Source: Epinephelus fuscoguttatus (Eukaryota; Chordata; Actinopteri; Perciformes; Serranidae). Taken from it: a stretch of DNA of 64,000 nucleotides. Below are positions 25,901 through 33,369 of this stretch, in pieces. Each line of letters starts with the position of its first letter. The stretch's first letter is position 1. The notes below the pieces were generated by a model that made no database searches, was not told where the DNA came from, and saw only the letters and a program-made list of their open reading frames with translations. Position numbers and translations under genes: made by a program. The stretch is taken from contig NC_064755.1 in NCBI RefSeq assembly GCF_011397635.1, positions 38,422,059-38,486,058 of the forward strand, read 5' to 3'.

Positions 25901-26784
25901 CGAGGAAATGATGTAAAAGTACTTCTTTCAATAAAACCCTCATTTAGTTAATTCATATATATATATTATTAATATTGTCAGTTTTGATTTCATGTTCACA
26001 TTCAGAAAACACAGGCATTATTATCATTATTAATAACAATAATACTGTGTGATTATTTAGTTTATACAGGGTATCAATAAAACATTTGTTGGGTAGCGTG
26101 TGTACAAGAATAAGAACAATAAATAAATAGCAACACTTTAGAAATGACCCTGAACTGAGTTTTTAATACGTTTTTTTCCGGATACAGTGTTAGATTATTA
26201 CTGTATATTATTACTAAAGATGCAGTAAAAGACTCAATACTGAAGTACTATATTATGATTTATTAATAATATAAAAAGTTTGTAAAATGGTATATTTTTA
26301 TTATTCTTATTCTCTTATTCTTATTATTAGTCTTATTATGGTTTTAACATTTTGTGGATGCCTTTTAATGAAACATCTTTTGGCTGCTGGCTGCTGTTTG
26401 GACTTCTTCAATATGTTCTGCGTATTTTAAGAACTTACAGAGTCTTTTAGTTTTTGCTCCTTCAAAGGTTTAATTTGTTTCCTGGACTTCTTGTTGTGTA
26501 CCCAGTAAGACCACAACAAAGTATTAGTATACAGTGTATAACTAACCTGGAGCTTCTGACAGAATCTGAATTCAAAAACCTTCATGAAAGAAGTTTGAGG
26601 ACGTTCATAGTCAGTCACACAGATCACATCCTATGCAGTACATGTTAGAGTGTCAAAGAGTTCTTTATCTATCCTGATCCTGACTCTGACACCAGACCAC
26701 CACCACCAACACAATATCAGTGCAGTACTCACACAAGCAGCTGGATCTCAGGAGAATGAATAAAAGCAGAATCAGGGCGTCCAT
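1..26784 (-). CDS. ptprb: ptprb (VE-PTP) ectodomain, 20 exons, 3' end outside window
   Basis: Receptor-type tyrosine phosphatase beta is a single-pass endothelial enzyme that dephosphorylates VE-cadherin, Tie2 and VEGFR2 complexes. The minus-strand exons join without a frame break into about 2,345 codons: signal peptide (1-17), ricin-B/CysR-like domain (18-151), Ser/Thr mucin region (152-861), then sixteen FN3 domains and the first juxtamembrane residues. Every FN3 exon except the first starts and ends in phase 1, as in other vertebrate PTPRB genes, and the order of the domains matches human FN3 1 to 16 by eye (for example LLFNDMKVFPP in the tenth and LHCRPQ plus PHKRY in the sixteenth). The transmembrane and catalytic exons are left of base 1. 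The ricin-like and mucin exons are not in the canonical mammalian isoform as I know it. The gene lies head to head with the lgr5-like gene. Confidence 0.95.
199..477 (-). CDS. ptprb: ptprb exon 19: FN3 domain 16
   Basis: A 279-nt exon. LHCRPQSSTSISCSW, DYDSYTIEC, PHKRYTISVKV and the end TMIDR are diagnostic of the last PTPRB FN3 domain. The donor is GTAAGG. Confidence 0.95.
814..1325. mobile_element. MITE-like element with terminal inverted repeats
   Basis: The left end (accatacactgtataaaa, from 814) is the inverted complement, with a few mismatches, of the right end (ataaacagtctatggt, to 1325). The interior has no long reading frame. I see no clear target duplication. It lies in the intron between FN3 domains 15 and 16. 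Confidence 0.6.
1465..1755 (-). CDS. ptprb: ptprb exon 18: FN3 domain 15
   Basis: A 291-nt exon read from the minus strand. It begins APKPPTSFLFAGITNTSLEI and contains DYDDFDLQWTPRDRLSV and NPYHSRTSGSRI. It matches the human fifteenth domain (NDFELQWLPRDALTVFNPY). It ends RT(K) with a GTAGGT donor. Confidence 0.93.
1890..2156 (-). CDS. ptprb: ptprb exon 17: FN3 domain 14
   Basis: A 267-nt exon with VPAAVVSLKAHTGNQSDALR, GYLLFLYNPDGSQ and GLVPGRLYRAEVLSVSGEL, ending LGRT at GTGAGA. Confidence 0.9.
2349..2612 (-). CDS. ptprb: ptprb exon 16: FN3 domain 13
   Basis: A 264-nt exon: PAAITDLSVKANTTTSLSF, EGEFDLYEMFLY and YRMVVVTHSGQQSNQS. It matches the human thirteenth domain (PAAVTDLRI, VIVTHSGELSN). 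Confidence 0.92.
2801..2993 (+). mobile_element. tRNA-derived SINE with 15-bp target-site duplication
   Basis: The body starts with a tRNA-like head: an A-box-like stretch at about 2811-2828 (GTGGCTTGGTGGTGGAGC) and a B-box GGTTCAACTC at 2864-2873. A CT-rich stretch and an A-rich tail follow. The 15-mer aaaattatgacttca flanks it at 2786-2800 and 2994-3008, which fixes both ends and shows target-primed insertion. Confidence 0.88.
3325..3594 (-). CDS. ptprb: ptprb exon 15: FN3 domain 12
   Basis: A 270-nt exon with VSWQEALGVSDGYVLQVLDE and GLTPGKKYRVLVQTTSGGV. It matches the human twelfth domain (SWQKAAGVAERY, LTPGKKYKIQILTVSGG). Confidence 0.92.
3684..3947 (-). CDS. ptprb: ptprb exon 14: FN3 domain 11
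   Basis: A 264-nt exon beginning VPSKVKNIHVSNSGD with WTPGQGDVDGYSVFLYR, equivalent to the human VPSAVKNIHIS domain. Confidence 0.93.
4076..4339 (-). CDS. ptprb: ptprb exon 13: FN3 domain 10
   Basis: A 264-nt exon. It contains GDVDHYEVQLLFNDMKVFPP, nearly identical to the human tenth domain and the strongest single identifier of this gene. Confidence 0.95.
4487..4750 (-). CDS. ptprb: ptprb exon 12: FN3 domain 9
   Basis: A 264-nt exon. ARDDYLKVYWRHAAGDFDFY, KTQNECVFTGLVPGRLYTV and SGKYETSASTHGRT match the ninth human domain. The first two bases AG complete a codon begun by exon 11. Confidence 0.92.
4975..5238 (-). CDS. ptprb: ptprb exon 11: FN3 domain 8
   Basis: A 264-nt exon with SNNGRMDFLSVSWRAAPGD and ITSRSGTYLNHTFIQERT. 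It aligns to the eighth human domain (GRNDYLSVSW, NHSFSQERT). Confidence 0.93.
5640..6045. repeat. degenerate minisatellite, about 35-bp unit
   Basis: About ten imperfect copies of a unit containing TTAGCATAAAGACTGGAAAC and AGGGAAACAGCTAGC lie in the ptprb intron between FN3 domains 7 and 8. The rest of the interval 5239-7128 is AT-rich with no gene that I can see. Confidence 0.8.
6869..6918. repeat. (CT)n(CA)n microsatellite
   Basis: A pure CT run is followed by a pure CA run inside a ptprb intron. Confidence 0.95.
7129..7395 (-). CDS. ptprb: ptprb exon 10: FN3 domain 7
   Basis: A 267-nt exon. VIKNESVEADATSITFHTL and ISRQAVAEGRT match the seventh human domain (VIKNESIS, SRQVVVEGRT). Confidence 0.92.
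7396..7982. other. ptprb intron, nothing recognised
   Basis: This is 587 bases of AT-rich intron between FN3 domains 6 and 7. I see no repeat unit, RNA gene or reading frame worth calling. Confidence 0.6.
7983..8249 (-). CDS. ptprb: ptprb exon 9: FN3 domain 6
   Basis: A 267-nt exon with VQQLLVRHTDDTTLSIKW, VGEWDDFTVVV and TSGRLYTITVTTNSGNL. It corresponds to the sixth human domain (ETSLSIMW, VAEWEKY). Confidence 0.9.
8416..8691 (-). CDS. ptprb: ptprb exon 8: FN3 domain 5
   Basis: A 276-nt exon. GDWENYSILL and the cysteine in SNTVRCEGR match the fifth human domain (GDWEQYRILL and SERCQGR), which supports one-to-one domain orthology. Confidence 0.92.
8775..9038 (-). CDS. ptprb: ptprb exon 7: FN3 domain 4
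   Basis: A 264-nt exon with VSDLRLDNNGSSDSLQASW, GGVDAYLVTLS and GLTPGRSYQLCVKTTAGG, ending SGRTG at GTACGT. Confidence 0.9.
9130..9393 (-). CDS. ptprb: ptprb exon 6: FN3 domain 3
   Basis: A 264-nt exon. It starts APSPVRSLQV and contains SLQPGTLYNVTVVTEAVGL, close to the third FN3 of human PTPRB (PSPVKD and VMTEAAGLQ region). The donor is GTGGAT, weaker than the others. Confidence 0.9.
9650..10005. repeat. dispersed teleost repeat
   Basis: This stretch holds TGACCTTTGACC-type modules twice, then AAATTCCCTCAAGG, GAGATGTCGCATTTAC and an end AATGCCTCCAGGCGCAG. I recognise this arrangement as a common interspersed repeat in fish introns, but cannot give its family. Borders are approximate. Confidence 0.55.
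10067..10378 (-). CDS. ptprb: ptprb exon 5: FN3 domain 2
   Basis: A 312-nt exon, longest of the FN3 set. It shows LRVSWSRSAGHVDWYDVTLMD and SLVPGTLYTVSVVATAG, but its N-terminal strand is expanded compared with the neighbours. It ends ATG at GTGAGA. Confidence 0.88.
10385..10480. repeat. short tandem repeat of AGACAGGGTCAGA type
   Basis: Several copies of an 11-22 base unit (gacagggtcagaagacagag) start just outside the FN3 domain 2 exon. Confidence 0.8.
10763..10971. repeat. (AC)n and (TG)n microsatellites, facing each other
   Basis: A 58-base AC run (10763-10820) is followed after about 110 bases by a 37-base TG run (10935-10971). Together they form an inverted pair able to fold back in the transcript. 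Confidence 0.9.
11619..11893. mobile_element. MITE-like element, copy 1
   Basis: The left end GGTCTCATTTACAAAACAG is inverted at the right end (TTTATAAATAAGACCCC). A second, opposite copy lies at about 23980-24212, sharing stretches such as TCTATAAAAACAGACTTGA in the complementary sense. Confidence 0.7.
12523..12969. mobile_element. non-autonomous hAT element with 8-bp target duplication
   Basis: The element runs 12531-12961. It starts CAGTGGTTCCCAAC and ends GTTGGGAACCGATG, an inverted repeat with one or two mismatches. Both sides carry the same 8-mer GCCTAAGT (12523-12530 and 12962-12969), the duplication length typical of hAT transposons. It has no transposase frame. A related copy begins near 51943. 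Confidence 0.88.
13055..13319 (-). CDS. ptprb: ptprb exon 4: FN3 domain 1
   Basis: A 265-nt exon, phase 0 in and phase 1 out, the only FN3 exon here with unequal phases. It has the cysteine-bearing pattern of the first PTPRB FN3 (CSVNFTDISS, CDFSL, FTCHITGLDPGTLYGLTVIS). The phase 0 start fits the phase 0 end of the mucin exon. Confidence 0.9.
13394..14071. mobile_element. hAT-like remnant with BED-finger scrap
   Basis: The ends TAGGGCTGCC (left) and GGCCCTA (right), with AGTCGAC-type subterminal motifs, resemble a hAT element. Near 13672 on the plus strand a frame reads MSGRKSKVWDHFEKVKDEPK, the start of a BED zinc finger of hAT transposases, and then breaks. No matching 8-bp flanks were found. 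Confidence 0.6.
14072..15608. other. ptprb intron, mostly unremarkable
   Basis: AT-rich sequence with an AATTAATCGCGA-like motif near 14270, probably old transposon ends. From 14400 to 15608 I find no exon, RNA gene or tandem repeat. Confidence 0.5.
15609..17737 (-). CDS. ptprb: ptprb exon 3: Ser/Thr-rich mucin-like exon
   Basis: One 2,129-nt exon (phase 1 in, phase 0 out) encodes about 710 residues. The first part is ordinary Ser/Thr-rich sequence with a furin-like RTRR site. The middle is runs of serine separated by seven copies of a motif close to SIGNGPGSKTAVVTLVSS. The last part is Thr/Pro-rich. This is the composition of a heavily O-glycosylated stalk. The serine runs are almost pure TCC/TCT/TCA triplets and are likely to vary in length between alleles. 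The exon ends TSSP at GTGAGT and continues in phase 0 into the first FN3 exon. Confidence 0.85.
16340..17290. repeat. coding (GAG/GGA)n triplet repeat with spacer units
   Basis: Within ptprb exon 3 the plus strand shows long (GAG)n blocks separated by a conserved spacer (contains TTTTTGACCCAGGACCATT). On the coding strand these are poly-Ser blocks and the NGPGSKTA motif. The plus strand is also open and would read poly-Glu. That is a by-product of the triplet repeat, not a gene. Confidence 0.9.
17850..18760. repeat. interspersed repeat with internal 200-bp duplication
   Basis: Two similar blocks, about 18100-18245 and 18310-18455, share ACATTGTATAAATTAGCCTAG and CATATGAAGTCAGG. The outer parts (ATTTATACTTGTGCAG near 17908 and AGAAGTATAAATCCCAC near 18723) are roughly inverted copies of each other, which suggests an old MITE-like element. 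Confidence 0.6.
18761..21784. other. ptprb intron, no gene recognised
   Basis: Intron between the mucin and ricin-like exons. About 20700-20930 resembles a fish interspersed repeat (inverted TTACACTGCC and GTGTAAAA ends). The remainder shows nothing that I can name. Confidence 0.45.
21785..22140 (+). pseudogene. hAT transposase fragment (BED zinc finger)
   Basis: After an AATTAATCGCG-type motif, the plus strand encodes DETFKKRPDGTVDRST, then CKFC and HLNGKH: a BED finger (C-x2-C, H-x4-H) from the N terminus of a hAT transposase. The frame stops soon after (22051), and no catalytic region is nearby. It is a domesticated-looking scrap only by position; decay is the simpler reading. Confidence 0.75.
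22303..22704 (-). CDS. ptprb: ptprb exon 2: ricin-B / CysR-like domain
   Basis: A single 402-nt exon, phase 1 at both ends, encodes 134 residues. It starts GFLIVLTPKRLCLF, carries the beta-trefoil signatures QQWAW, AWRCYN and SKWRKY, and has six cysteines. This spacing resembles the N-terminal cysteine-rich (ricin-type) domain of the mannose receptor family. In that family the domain binds sulphated sugars; whether it binds anything here is unknown. The acceptor is ctcctcag and the donor GTGAGA. Confidence 0.85.
22890..22960. repeat. 71-nt imperfect palindrome (hairpin)
   Basis: The arms ACTTGTTGTACA and TGTACAACAAGT pair over 12 bases, TTTCTGC and GCAGAAA over 7, and GAAGAACT and AGTTCTTC over 8, around a GGAAA loop. 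It lies in the first ptprb intron, 186 bases from the exon 2 acceptor. Confidence 0.8.
23505..23610. repeat. dispersed fish repeat fragment
   Basis: Sequence of the type GGTGCTGGAGCCTATCCCAG, then GCAGGGTACACCCTGGACAG and GTCGCCAG, is a widely dispersed repeat fragment in fish genomes. Its short frame (EPIPADIRREAGYTLDRS) should not be taken as a gene. Confidence 0.7.
23980..24212. mobile_element. MITE-like element, copy 2 (opposite orientation)
   Basis: It matches the reverse complement of 11619-11893 over most of its length and keeps one end (ACAAATGAGACCCC). The other end is truncated. Confidence 0.7.
24213..26732. other. ptprb first intron, AT-rich, nothing recognised
   Basis: AT-rich intron with ATT/TTA-rich patches. 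I find no exon with matching phase, no RNA gene and no intact element. Confidence 0.5.
26733..26784 (-). CDS. ptprb: ptprb exon 1: signal peptide
   Basis: The ATG at 26782-26784 opens a 17-residue hydrophobic leader, MDALILLLFILLRSSCL, followed by a GTGAGT donor in phase 1. The split codon is completed by the first two bases of exon 2 to give Ser then GFLIV, so the leader runs straight into the ricin-like domain. The 5' UTR lies to the right and its start is not resolved. Confidence 0.82.
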
Positions 26785-27035
26785 GTTTCTTCGTGCGTCC
26801 TCCAGCTTCAGATGAGCAGAATAGAAGAGCTGAAGGGAAGTGCGTCTTTGTGAGGAGGAAAAAGTCAGCGAGCAGCGCTTCCTTCTATTCAACTGCTGTG
26901 GAGGTTTGGTGGTGAACAAGTCGTCGGAAATACCAGAGTGCATCCCACATGTGCAGTTGTTCTAATAAACCTGCAGAAGAAGAAAACACCCAGCAGGGAA
27001 AGCTCCCACAAACACTATCAGTTATCTAACTTTAG

Positions 27036-27067
<32 letters not shown>

Positions 27068-27484
27068 ACACAAAGAGCTCATGTGTTGTTTTTATTAAGC
27101 TTTAACAACATTCAACACAGATCTAATGATTTCCTGTTTAAGGTCTAATCATCTGCATAAAGTCTGACAACAATAATTTAATATGTAGAATTATTTCACA
27201 TTCAGAACAGACAGAGCGGTAAAAACATGGCAGTTTGTTTTCTGGGTCATATTTTCAGCAGATCGCTAGAGAAACAAGGAAATGTTTAGAATGTCAGGAG
27301 TGCCAGAATAAGTGACAATAAATACAAAAATATCGCAAACTTTTTTCCTGTCCATTATTCTGTACATATTCCACAAAGTCTGGAGATTACTAAGGCCAAG
27401 ATATCCCTAAGGAAAGTCACATTAAAGTTAACCTCTTGCTGGGGCAGCAGCTAAAAATTCAAAATGTTTGTAATATAAAAAAAT

Positions 27485-27985
27485 AGCCAGGCGTCTGCAG
27501 TGATGCCGGCGCTGCATCGGACCATCATGGTGAAGAGGGAGCTGAGCTGGAAGGCAACTTTTGATTTACTGGTCCATCTACGTCCCAACCCTCACCTATG
27601 GTCATGAGCTCTGGGTAGTGACTGAAAGAATGAGATTGCAGGTACAAGTGGCTGAAATGAGTTTCTTCCGTGGGGTGGCTGGGCTCAGCCTTAAAGATAG
27701 GGTGAGGAGCTCGGACATCCGGAGGGAGCTCAGAGTAGAGCCGCCGCCCGTCCATGTCAAAAGGGATCAGTTGAGGTGGTTCGGGCATCTGATCAGGATC
27801 CTCCTGGGCGCCTCCTGTTAGAGGTGTTCCAGGCATGTCCCACTGGTAGGAGGCCTCCGGGCAGACCCAGATTACATATCTCATCTGGCCTGGGAACACC
27901 TCGGGGTCCCCAAGGAGGAGCTGGAAAGTTTTGCTGGGGAGAGGGACGTCTGGGGTGCTTTGCTTGGCCTGCTGGATGATGACAG
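27485..27985 (+). pseudogene. LINE reverse-transcriptase 3' fragment
   Basis: Plus-strand frames read LTYGHELWVVTERMRLQVQ, VAGLSLKDRVRSSDIRREL, QLRWFGHLIR and VFQACPTGRRPPGRPR. This is the C-terminal tail of a non-LTR retrotransposon polyprotein that is common in fish. A frameshift near 27815 breaks it. Confidence 0.85.
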
Positions 27986-29229
27986 ATAAAAAAATGATAT
28001 CATATATCATATAAGACAAGTTGAGTACTTCTTTATCACATCATGTGTAAAATCACTAAGTGATGAAAATACCATTAAATATAATAAAATAAACTTTGTG
28101 GAGAAATTGACTTTTACATGAAAACATTAACATGATCAGTGAGTGAGGAAACATAACCTGTAATCTAGACAACTATGTTATTGACCCTGTCCATTATGTT
28201 AGCCTATGTTAACCCTTTGCTATCATCTAAAAGAAAAAGGGTACGTCTTTCTATTCTTTGTTGTTTGTATATATGTCTTTTTTATTTTAAAGACTGAAAT
28301 AACATTTTCTAATGACACATGTTCTTATTGTGTAATTTATTAACAATCTTTAGTCTTTGGGGGGGTTGAACTGTTTGAGTTCAGTTTCTTTAGATCTTCA
28401 CTCTAACATCAGCCTGAGGTCCACACAATGGATTTATATTACCTCGATAAAAAATTAAACAAAACGACATGATACACATTGTGAGTGAGTCTTTGGATTT
28501 TAAGTTTTGTTTTTGAAAGAGAAACTTTTCAGCATTCAGTCATTATAAAACACTAAACTCTCTCTTTAGGTTTCATTGTTCTCTGCAGTTTCGTTATTGT
28601 CTCGAACTTCACACCCTCACCTTCTTCCTGCTCTTATCTTCAGCCGTAATGCTCCTTTACTACCTCCCCTCCCCCACTCCTCCTCTCCACTGACATCCTG
28701 TCCTGGTCAGGAGGAAGAGGAGAAAGAGAAGGAAGAGGAGGAAGAGGAGGAAGATGTCCTCCACCCTCCACATCCTGACTTTAGCCTTCACACTGAACCA
28801 AAACACTGACTGATTCTATTTGAATAGAACAGAATACCTTCAGTGTCACTGCACAAGTACAGCAAGTCAGTTTGCAACTTCCACATGAATTCTGTAATAA
28901 ATTCAAAAAGTTATGACAATAATATAGTAGCAATGAAGTTAAAACATTAGAAACAGTGATTATCAGGGAACACTGAAACATTAAACTGGCGCAAACAGTT
29001 CAGAGGTGAAATTCAGTATTAAAACCTGAACAGTGCAAATAGCAGACACAAAGTAAAAACAGTTTATCAGCCCGAGTTCATCACAGTCAGCCGTCACTTC
29101 TAATGAAGTCAGCTTGTATCAGACGAGCTTTGGGCCAGTCAGTAATTAGATTTCATGGAATTCAACTTTATATTTTTATTTCAATTGTAATTAGTATAGT
29201 TCAATTTCATCAAATTCAAGTCCTTCTAA

Positions 29230-29735
29230 ATAAAGTTAAAGTCTTTTTTTTAATAAGTTTGTAGTTTGTTTAATCTGTTCATAGTTTGTTTAATAAGTTT
29301 GAAGTTTGTTTTTCAGTATGTAGTTTGTTTAATTATAGTTTGTGTAATCAGTTTGTAGTTTTTTCCATCAGTTTGTAGTTTGTTTGATTACAGTTTGTTA
29401 AATAAGTTTGTAATTTGTTTAATCAGTTTGTTAAATAAGTTTGTAGGGTTGTTTTAAAATCAGTTTGTTTAATTATAGTTTGTTTAATCAGTTTTCAGTA
29501 TGTTTAATAAGTTTTTTTTAAGAAGTTGTAGTTTGTTTAATAATAATTTGTTTAATCCATTTGTAGTTTGTTTTATTATAGTTTGTTTAATCAGTTTGTA
29601 GTATGTTTAATAAGTTTTTCCAAAAGTTTGTAGTTTATTTAATAATAGTTTGTTAATCAGTTTTTAGTTTTTTAATCACTTTGTAGTTGGTGGTTTATTT
29701 AATTAGTTTGTAGTTTGAAGTCCTGATACATGTGT
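29230..29735. repeat. degenerate minisatellite of AGTTTGTTTAAT type
   Basis: More than twenty imperfect copies of a 15-25 base unit built on TTTGTAGTTTGTTTAATCAG. Confidence 0.8.
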
Positions 29736-32700
29736 GATTATACTGAGCTTTGTTTTAAATTGATTTTAATATCAACTGTTAGCCAGAAAAAAAAACTGAA
29801 AAACAGGACCTTCGTTAGCTACGTCTGATCACAAGACTCAAACTGAATCTGCTGATTTATTTAATTGTATTTTATGTTATTTATTTATTTATTTATTTAT
29901 TGTTACAGTTTTCAGTGGTGATCTAGAATGAAAATCTACAGAAATTCTGCTGCTGCAGAATTCATGTGGGCCTGCTGCTGGTCACACATTGTTAATGATC
30001 AAAGAACAGACATGATACAGAAACTAGGAGCTTTGTCTCTATCATCCATGACCTCTCCCCTGTCCCGTGCACAAGCACCAACACACCATGTTCCTGATTG
30101 GCTGGAATATTGTTGTGTGTTTTGGTCCAAACTGCTTTGTTTGTTTCCAGTTACAAAGACAAAGACTGCACACAGAACGGACAGCCGGCGGACTGTGAAG
30201 AAATATTCACTGGATTCTGGAGTAAAACCACTCACTGCACCTTCAACATGAATTTGTGAAAACCAGAAAACACTTTATTACCATGTCTGTATGTACAAAT
30301 ATCAAAACTTGGACTGAAGTAACATCATGAACACAGCAGCTTGTTATCAACAACAGTCTGGTCACAAGGGAGACATTTTTACATTGAGTCAAATTTAATG
30401 TATTGTCTTTGGTGGAGTTTATTGCAGTTTCATTATATGTTTATGTTTCCACAGCCACACCTCTATGAAAGCATTGTTACAGAGCAGCTTCATGTGTCGT
30501 CTGCCTCAGAGGATTACTGTTACCTGTCAGTGTGGACTGTGATATGGCGTCTGTGTTTGGTCTCTACTGAACTTTACTACCATCTACTGGATTCTAACAT
30601 CGATGGCGTTTATTCCACCAAATCTCACAATGCTAACCAAAGTAAAAACTATTTTGATCTGTTCCAAAATTTACTGGGTCCCTCTCTTCAGCCCCTGCTA
30701 CATACAAGTTTCATGAAAATAGGGTCAGTATTTTTTTTCTGCTGACAAACAAACACACAAACAAACAAACTGAACTGAAAACTGAATTTTAACATCACTG
30801 CATAATGACTACATTCACCTTTGATACTTAAAGTACATTTTGCTAATAATAACTTCAGTACATTTTCATTAAGTAACACTTTGAGGTGTGTGTATTGTGT
30901 GCAGTGTATCGTGTCAGGTCCTCACTTGTGTGTTTAACCTCTGATGAAAAGTGTTGTGTTGAAGGAAGTTCCACCCTCAGCAGGAAGTCGTGCTGTTTAA
31001 CCTTGACAAACCCAGAGTATACACACATGTATACACATTTTTGTTACATTGTGAGGACTCCCGACTAGGAGGGGACACATGGGGACACACACGTGACACA
31101 ATTTTGATTGTGATTATTGTGCATACTGTCTATAAGAGGCTGTTACCTGCTTATTTTTCAGCTAGCATAACCATGTCATGCTAGACCAGCCGTTCACTGT
31201 TTACCATATTCAATGGTCTAAAAATGACACCAGGCTGCTACAATATAACCATACAGACCTCTACATACGTCAAACTGGTGGGTTATAACTCAGATACTCA
31301 TCACAGCCTCTTTTCAACCTTCTTTTTATCTTTAACACACATTGCAGTGCAAATGCTGTTGTGTTACCTTAATTACCAAACTATGTGATCATGTACAAGG
31401 GTGCAGATTCATCAGCATATCTGTCCTGCTGCCTTCAGATGCTGCAGAAATGTCATGAACTTAAGAAGAGGCTTTTGCGCTGCATTCTGGCAAAGCCTAC
31501 CTTTTTTTTTTAGCGTTAGCATTTAGCAATTAAAGTTATTTAGCCCCCATCCTCAACAGTGTTGGGGCTAGTGTGTTACAAAAGTAACAAAAGTTGTTAC
31601 GTGTTACTAAAGTAACACCACCTGCAAAAACTGTTGACTGCTGAGCCAGAAAATGGAGTGTTAACTGTTCTCTACCTCCTCATCAGACACTTCAGAGCAT
31701 CCATCGGTCCCCACAGAGGTCAGAGGTCACTTCCATCTGTCCTCACAGAGATCTGGGTGTGTTCAAGGTCCTCGTCATTGGCTGAGGAAGTGTCTCACTG
31801 CAGAGGGAGAAGAGGCTTCCTGAATAGAAAGTCAACCTGCAACGAAAGACGAAGAGGAAGAGCTTTATGACTGTGTGTGTGTATGCAGTATTTTTGTGTA
31901 AACTTTGTTGAGCTTCATTTGAACAGTTTTTAAATTATTATATTAAATGTCAGACTTTGATTAATGGTGAGATTAAAGTTCAGTGTGACATTCGAGCAGC
32001 GTCAGTCAGATTCTGAACAATTTTCTGTTTCTGTTTGTTTGTTTCAATCTTTCTAAGTGTAACACCAAAGTTCACTTTTAACAGCCAGTGTGGGTCAAAA
32101 TGCCATAACAGGTTTTTATTAAATTCAGTGTTGCCGTAGCCCACAGGAACAACGCTCTGCAACGCTTTTTGACCCCCAAGTGAGGATTAGAATATATGCA
32201 GTTCACATGACCAGGCCGAAATTAATACATATAAACGCTTAAAGATCCACTCATTACTAAAAGTATATGTCATGACAAAACTAAACTAATGGTCAAAGTT
32301 GTCACATTGAAATTTAAGGTGTTTGATGGATTCACGTCATCAACTCATGCACTGAGTAACATAACAAGTAAACATTCCACCTTAAGTTACTGGCAGTCGG
32401 CCCAGTGATTGAAGTTTCTTTTCTCAGTCTACAGCTGCTGTGAGAGGCAGCAAAACATCCTTTCATTTTATAGTTACAGTCTACTAATAACCCACTGAGC
32501 ACCCCAACAGAGGGGGACCAAAAATGAGGACGGTACGGAACATTTCCATTGGTACCATCCACAACTTTTCACAGTGGAAACAGAAAAAAAAAATTGTACC
32601 GAACTGAACTGAACTGTATTGTGCTGCTCAGTGGAAACAGGACTTTTGCTGTTGGTGGACCCATATTTTGAAAATTTCATTTTTGCAATCAGAAATAGAA

Positions 32701-32940
32701 CGACTTCAATATTTACTCTTAAAAAACAATACCTCAGGGTGTGTTTGCTACCTTTACAATAAAATCTATTTAGAACACAAGTTTTGTTTGGCTTACCAGG
32801 CCAGCATGTGCACAGGACCACACACCTGTGGTCCATGAGCCTCTTAACAGCTCAGGTGCTCTCACTTTGATTGGCCAAATTTCACCTGGGTCCTAGTGTC
32901 CCCGTTTGATGTTGCACACATCAGGATACACTTTGACTCT

Positions 32941-32970
32941 GATTGGACGGTCCAGGAGGCTATAATAAAG
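32941..32970 (+). promoter_or_regulatory. candidate lgr5-like promoter: inverted CCAAT and TATA
   Basis: GATTGG (inverted CCAAT) at 32941-32946 is followed by TATAATAAA at 32961-32969, some 150-210 bases before the two possible start codons. A second GATTGG lies near 32869. No initiator was identified, so this is only a plausible core promoter. Confidence 0.35.
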
Positions 32971-33175
32971 TGGGATGATCCTCGAAAGTGCTCTGCAGTA
33001 GTCATCAAACACCAGAAGATGGCAGCACAGCATCCCAAGTATCAGCCCCCCCACACCCCCACGCCCACCCCCACCGTCATCCCCCATCACATCTGTCTGT
33101 AGCTGCTTCACTGCAGCTATGGCCCAGACCAGACAGGAAGCGGCTACGCTGCAGTTCAGTTCCTCTGCAGGTACA

Positions 33176-33369
33176 ATGCACCTTCTGCCTCTGGTTTTCA
33201 TGTTGGTTGGGATCATTGAAGGTGTGGGGGCGGTCAGAGGTGGAGGTGTGAGTAGCGACTGTCCAGCTGTGTGCAGGTGTGAAAGTGTCGGGATGCTCCA
33301 GAGAGTCGACTGTGTGGATGTTGGTCTGAGATCAGTTCCCTCCAACCTGAGCAGCTTCACGTCCTCTCT
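33176..33369 (+). CDS. lgr5: lgr5-like exon 1: signal peptide and LRR cap
   Basis: [20 protein letters not shown] is a typical leader. [19 protein letters not shown] forms the N-terminal cysteine cap, and [11 protein letters not shown] begins LRR1. The donor GTGAGT is in phase 2, and all following LRR exons keep that phase. Confidence 0.88.

Larger units (their letters stand above)
26785..33175. other. head-to-head intergenic region, ptprb to lgr5-like
   Basis: About 6.4 kb separates the two start codons. It holds the ptprb 5' UTR at its left end, a (CAA)n run at about 27038-27066, a LINE fragment, a purine-rich GGA stretch (28708-28755), a degenerate minisatellite and a lgr5-side promoter candidate. 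I find no additional gene. Confidence 0.6.

Noticed and set aside
27561..27821. An 86-codon frame that looks like a protein gene
   Set aside because: It is the tail of a LINE reverse transcriptase, broken by a frameshift, not a host gene.
26785..33175. A CRISPR array, operon or prokaryotic system
   Set aside because: Spliced vertebrate genes and fish repeats dominate. The tandem repeats here have no unique spacers of constant length.
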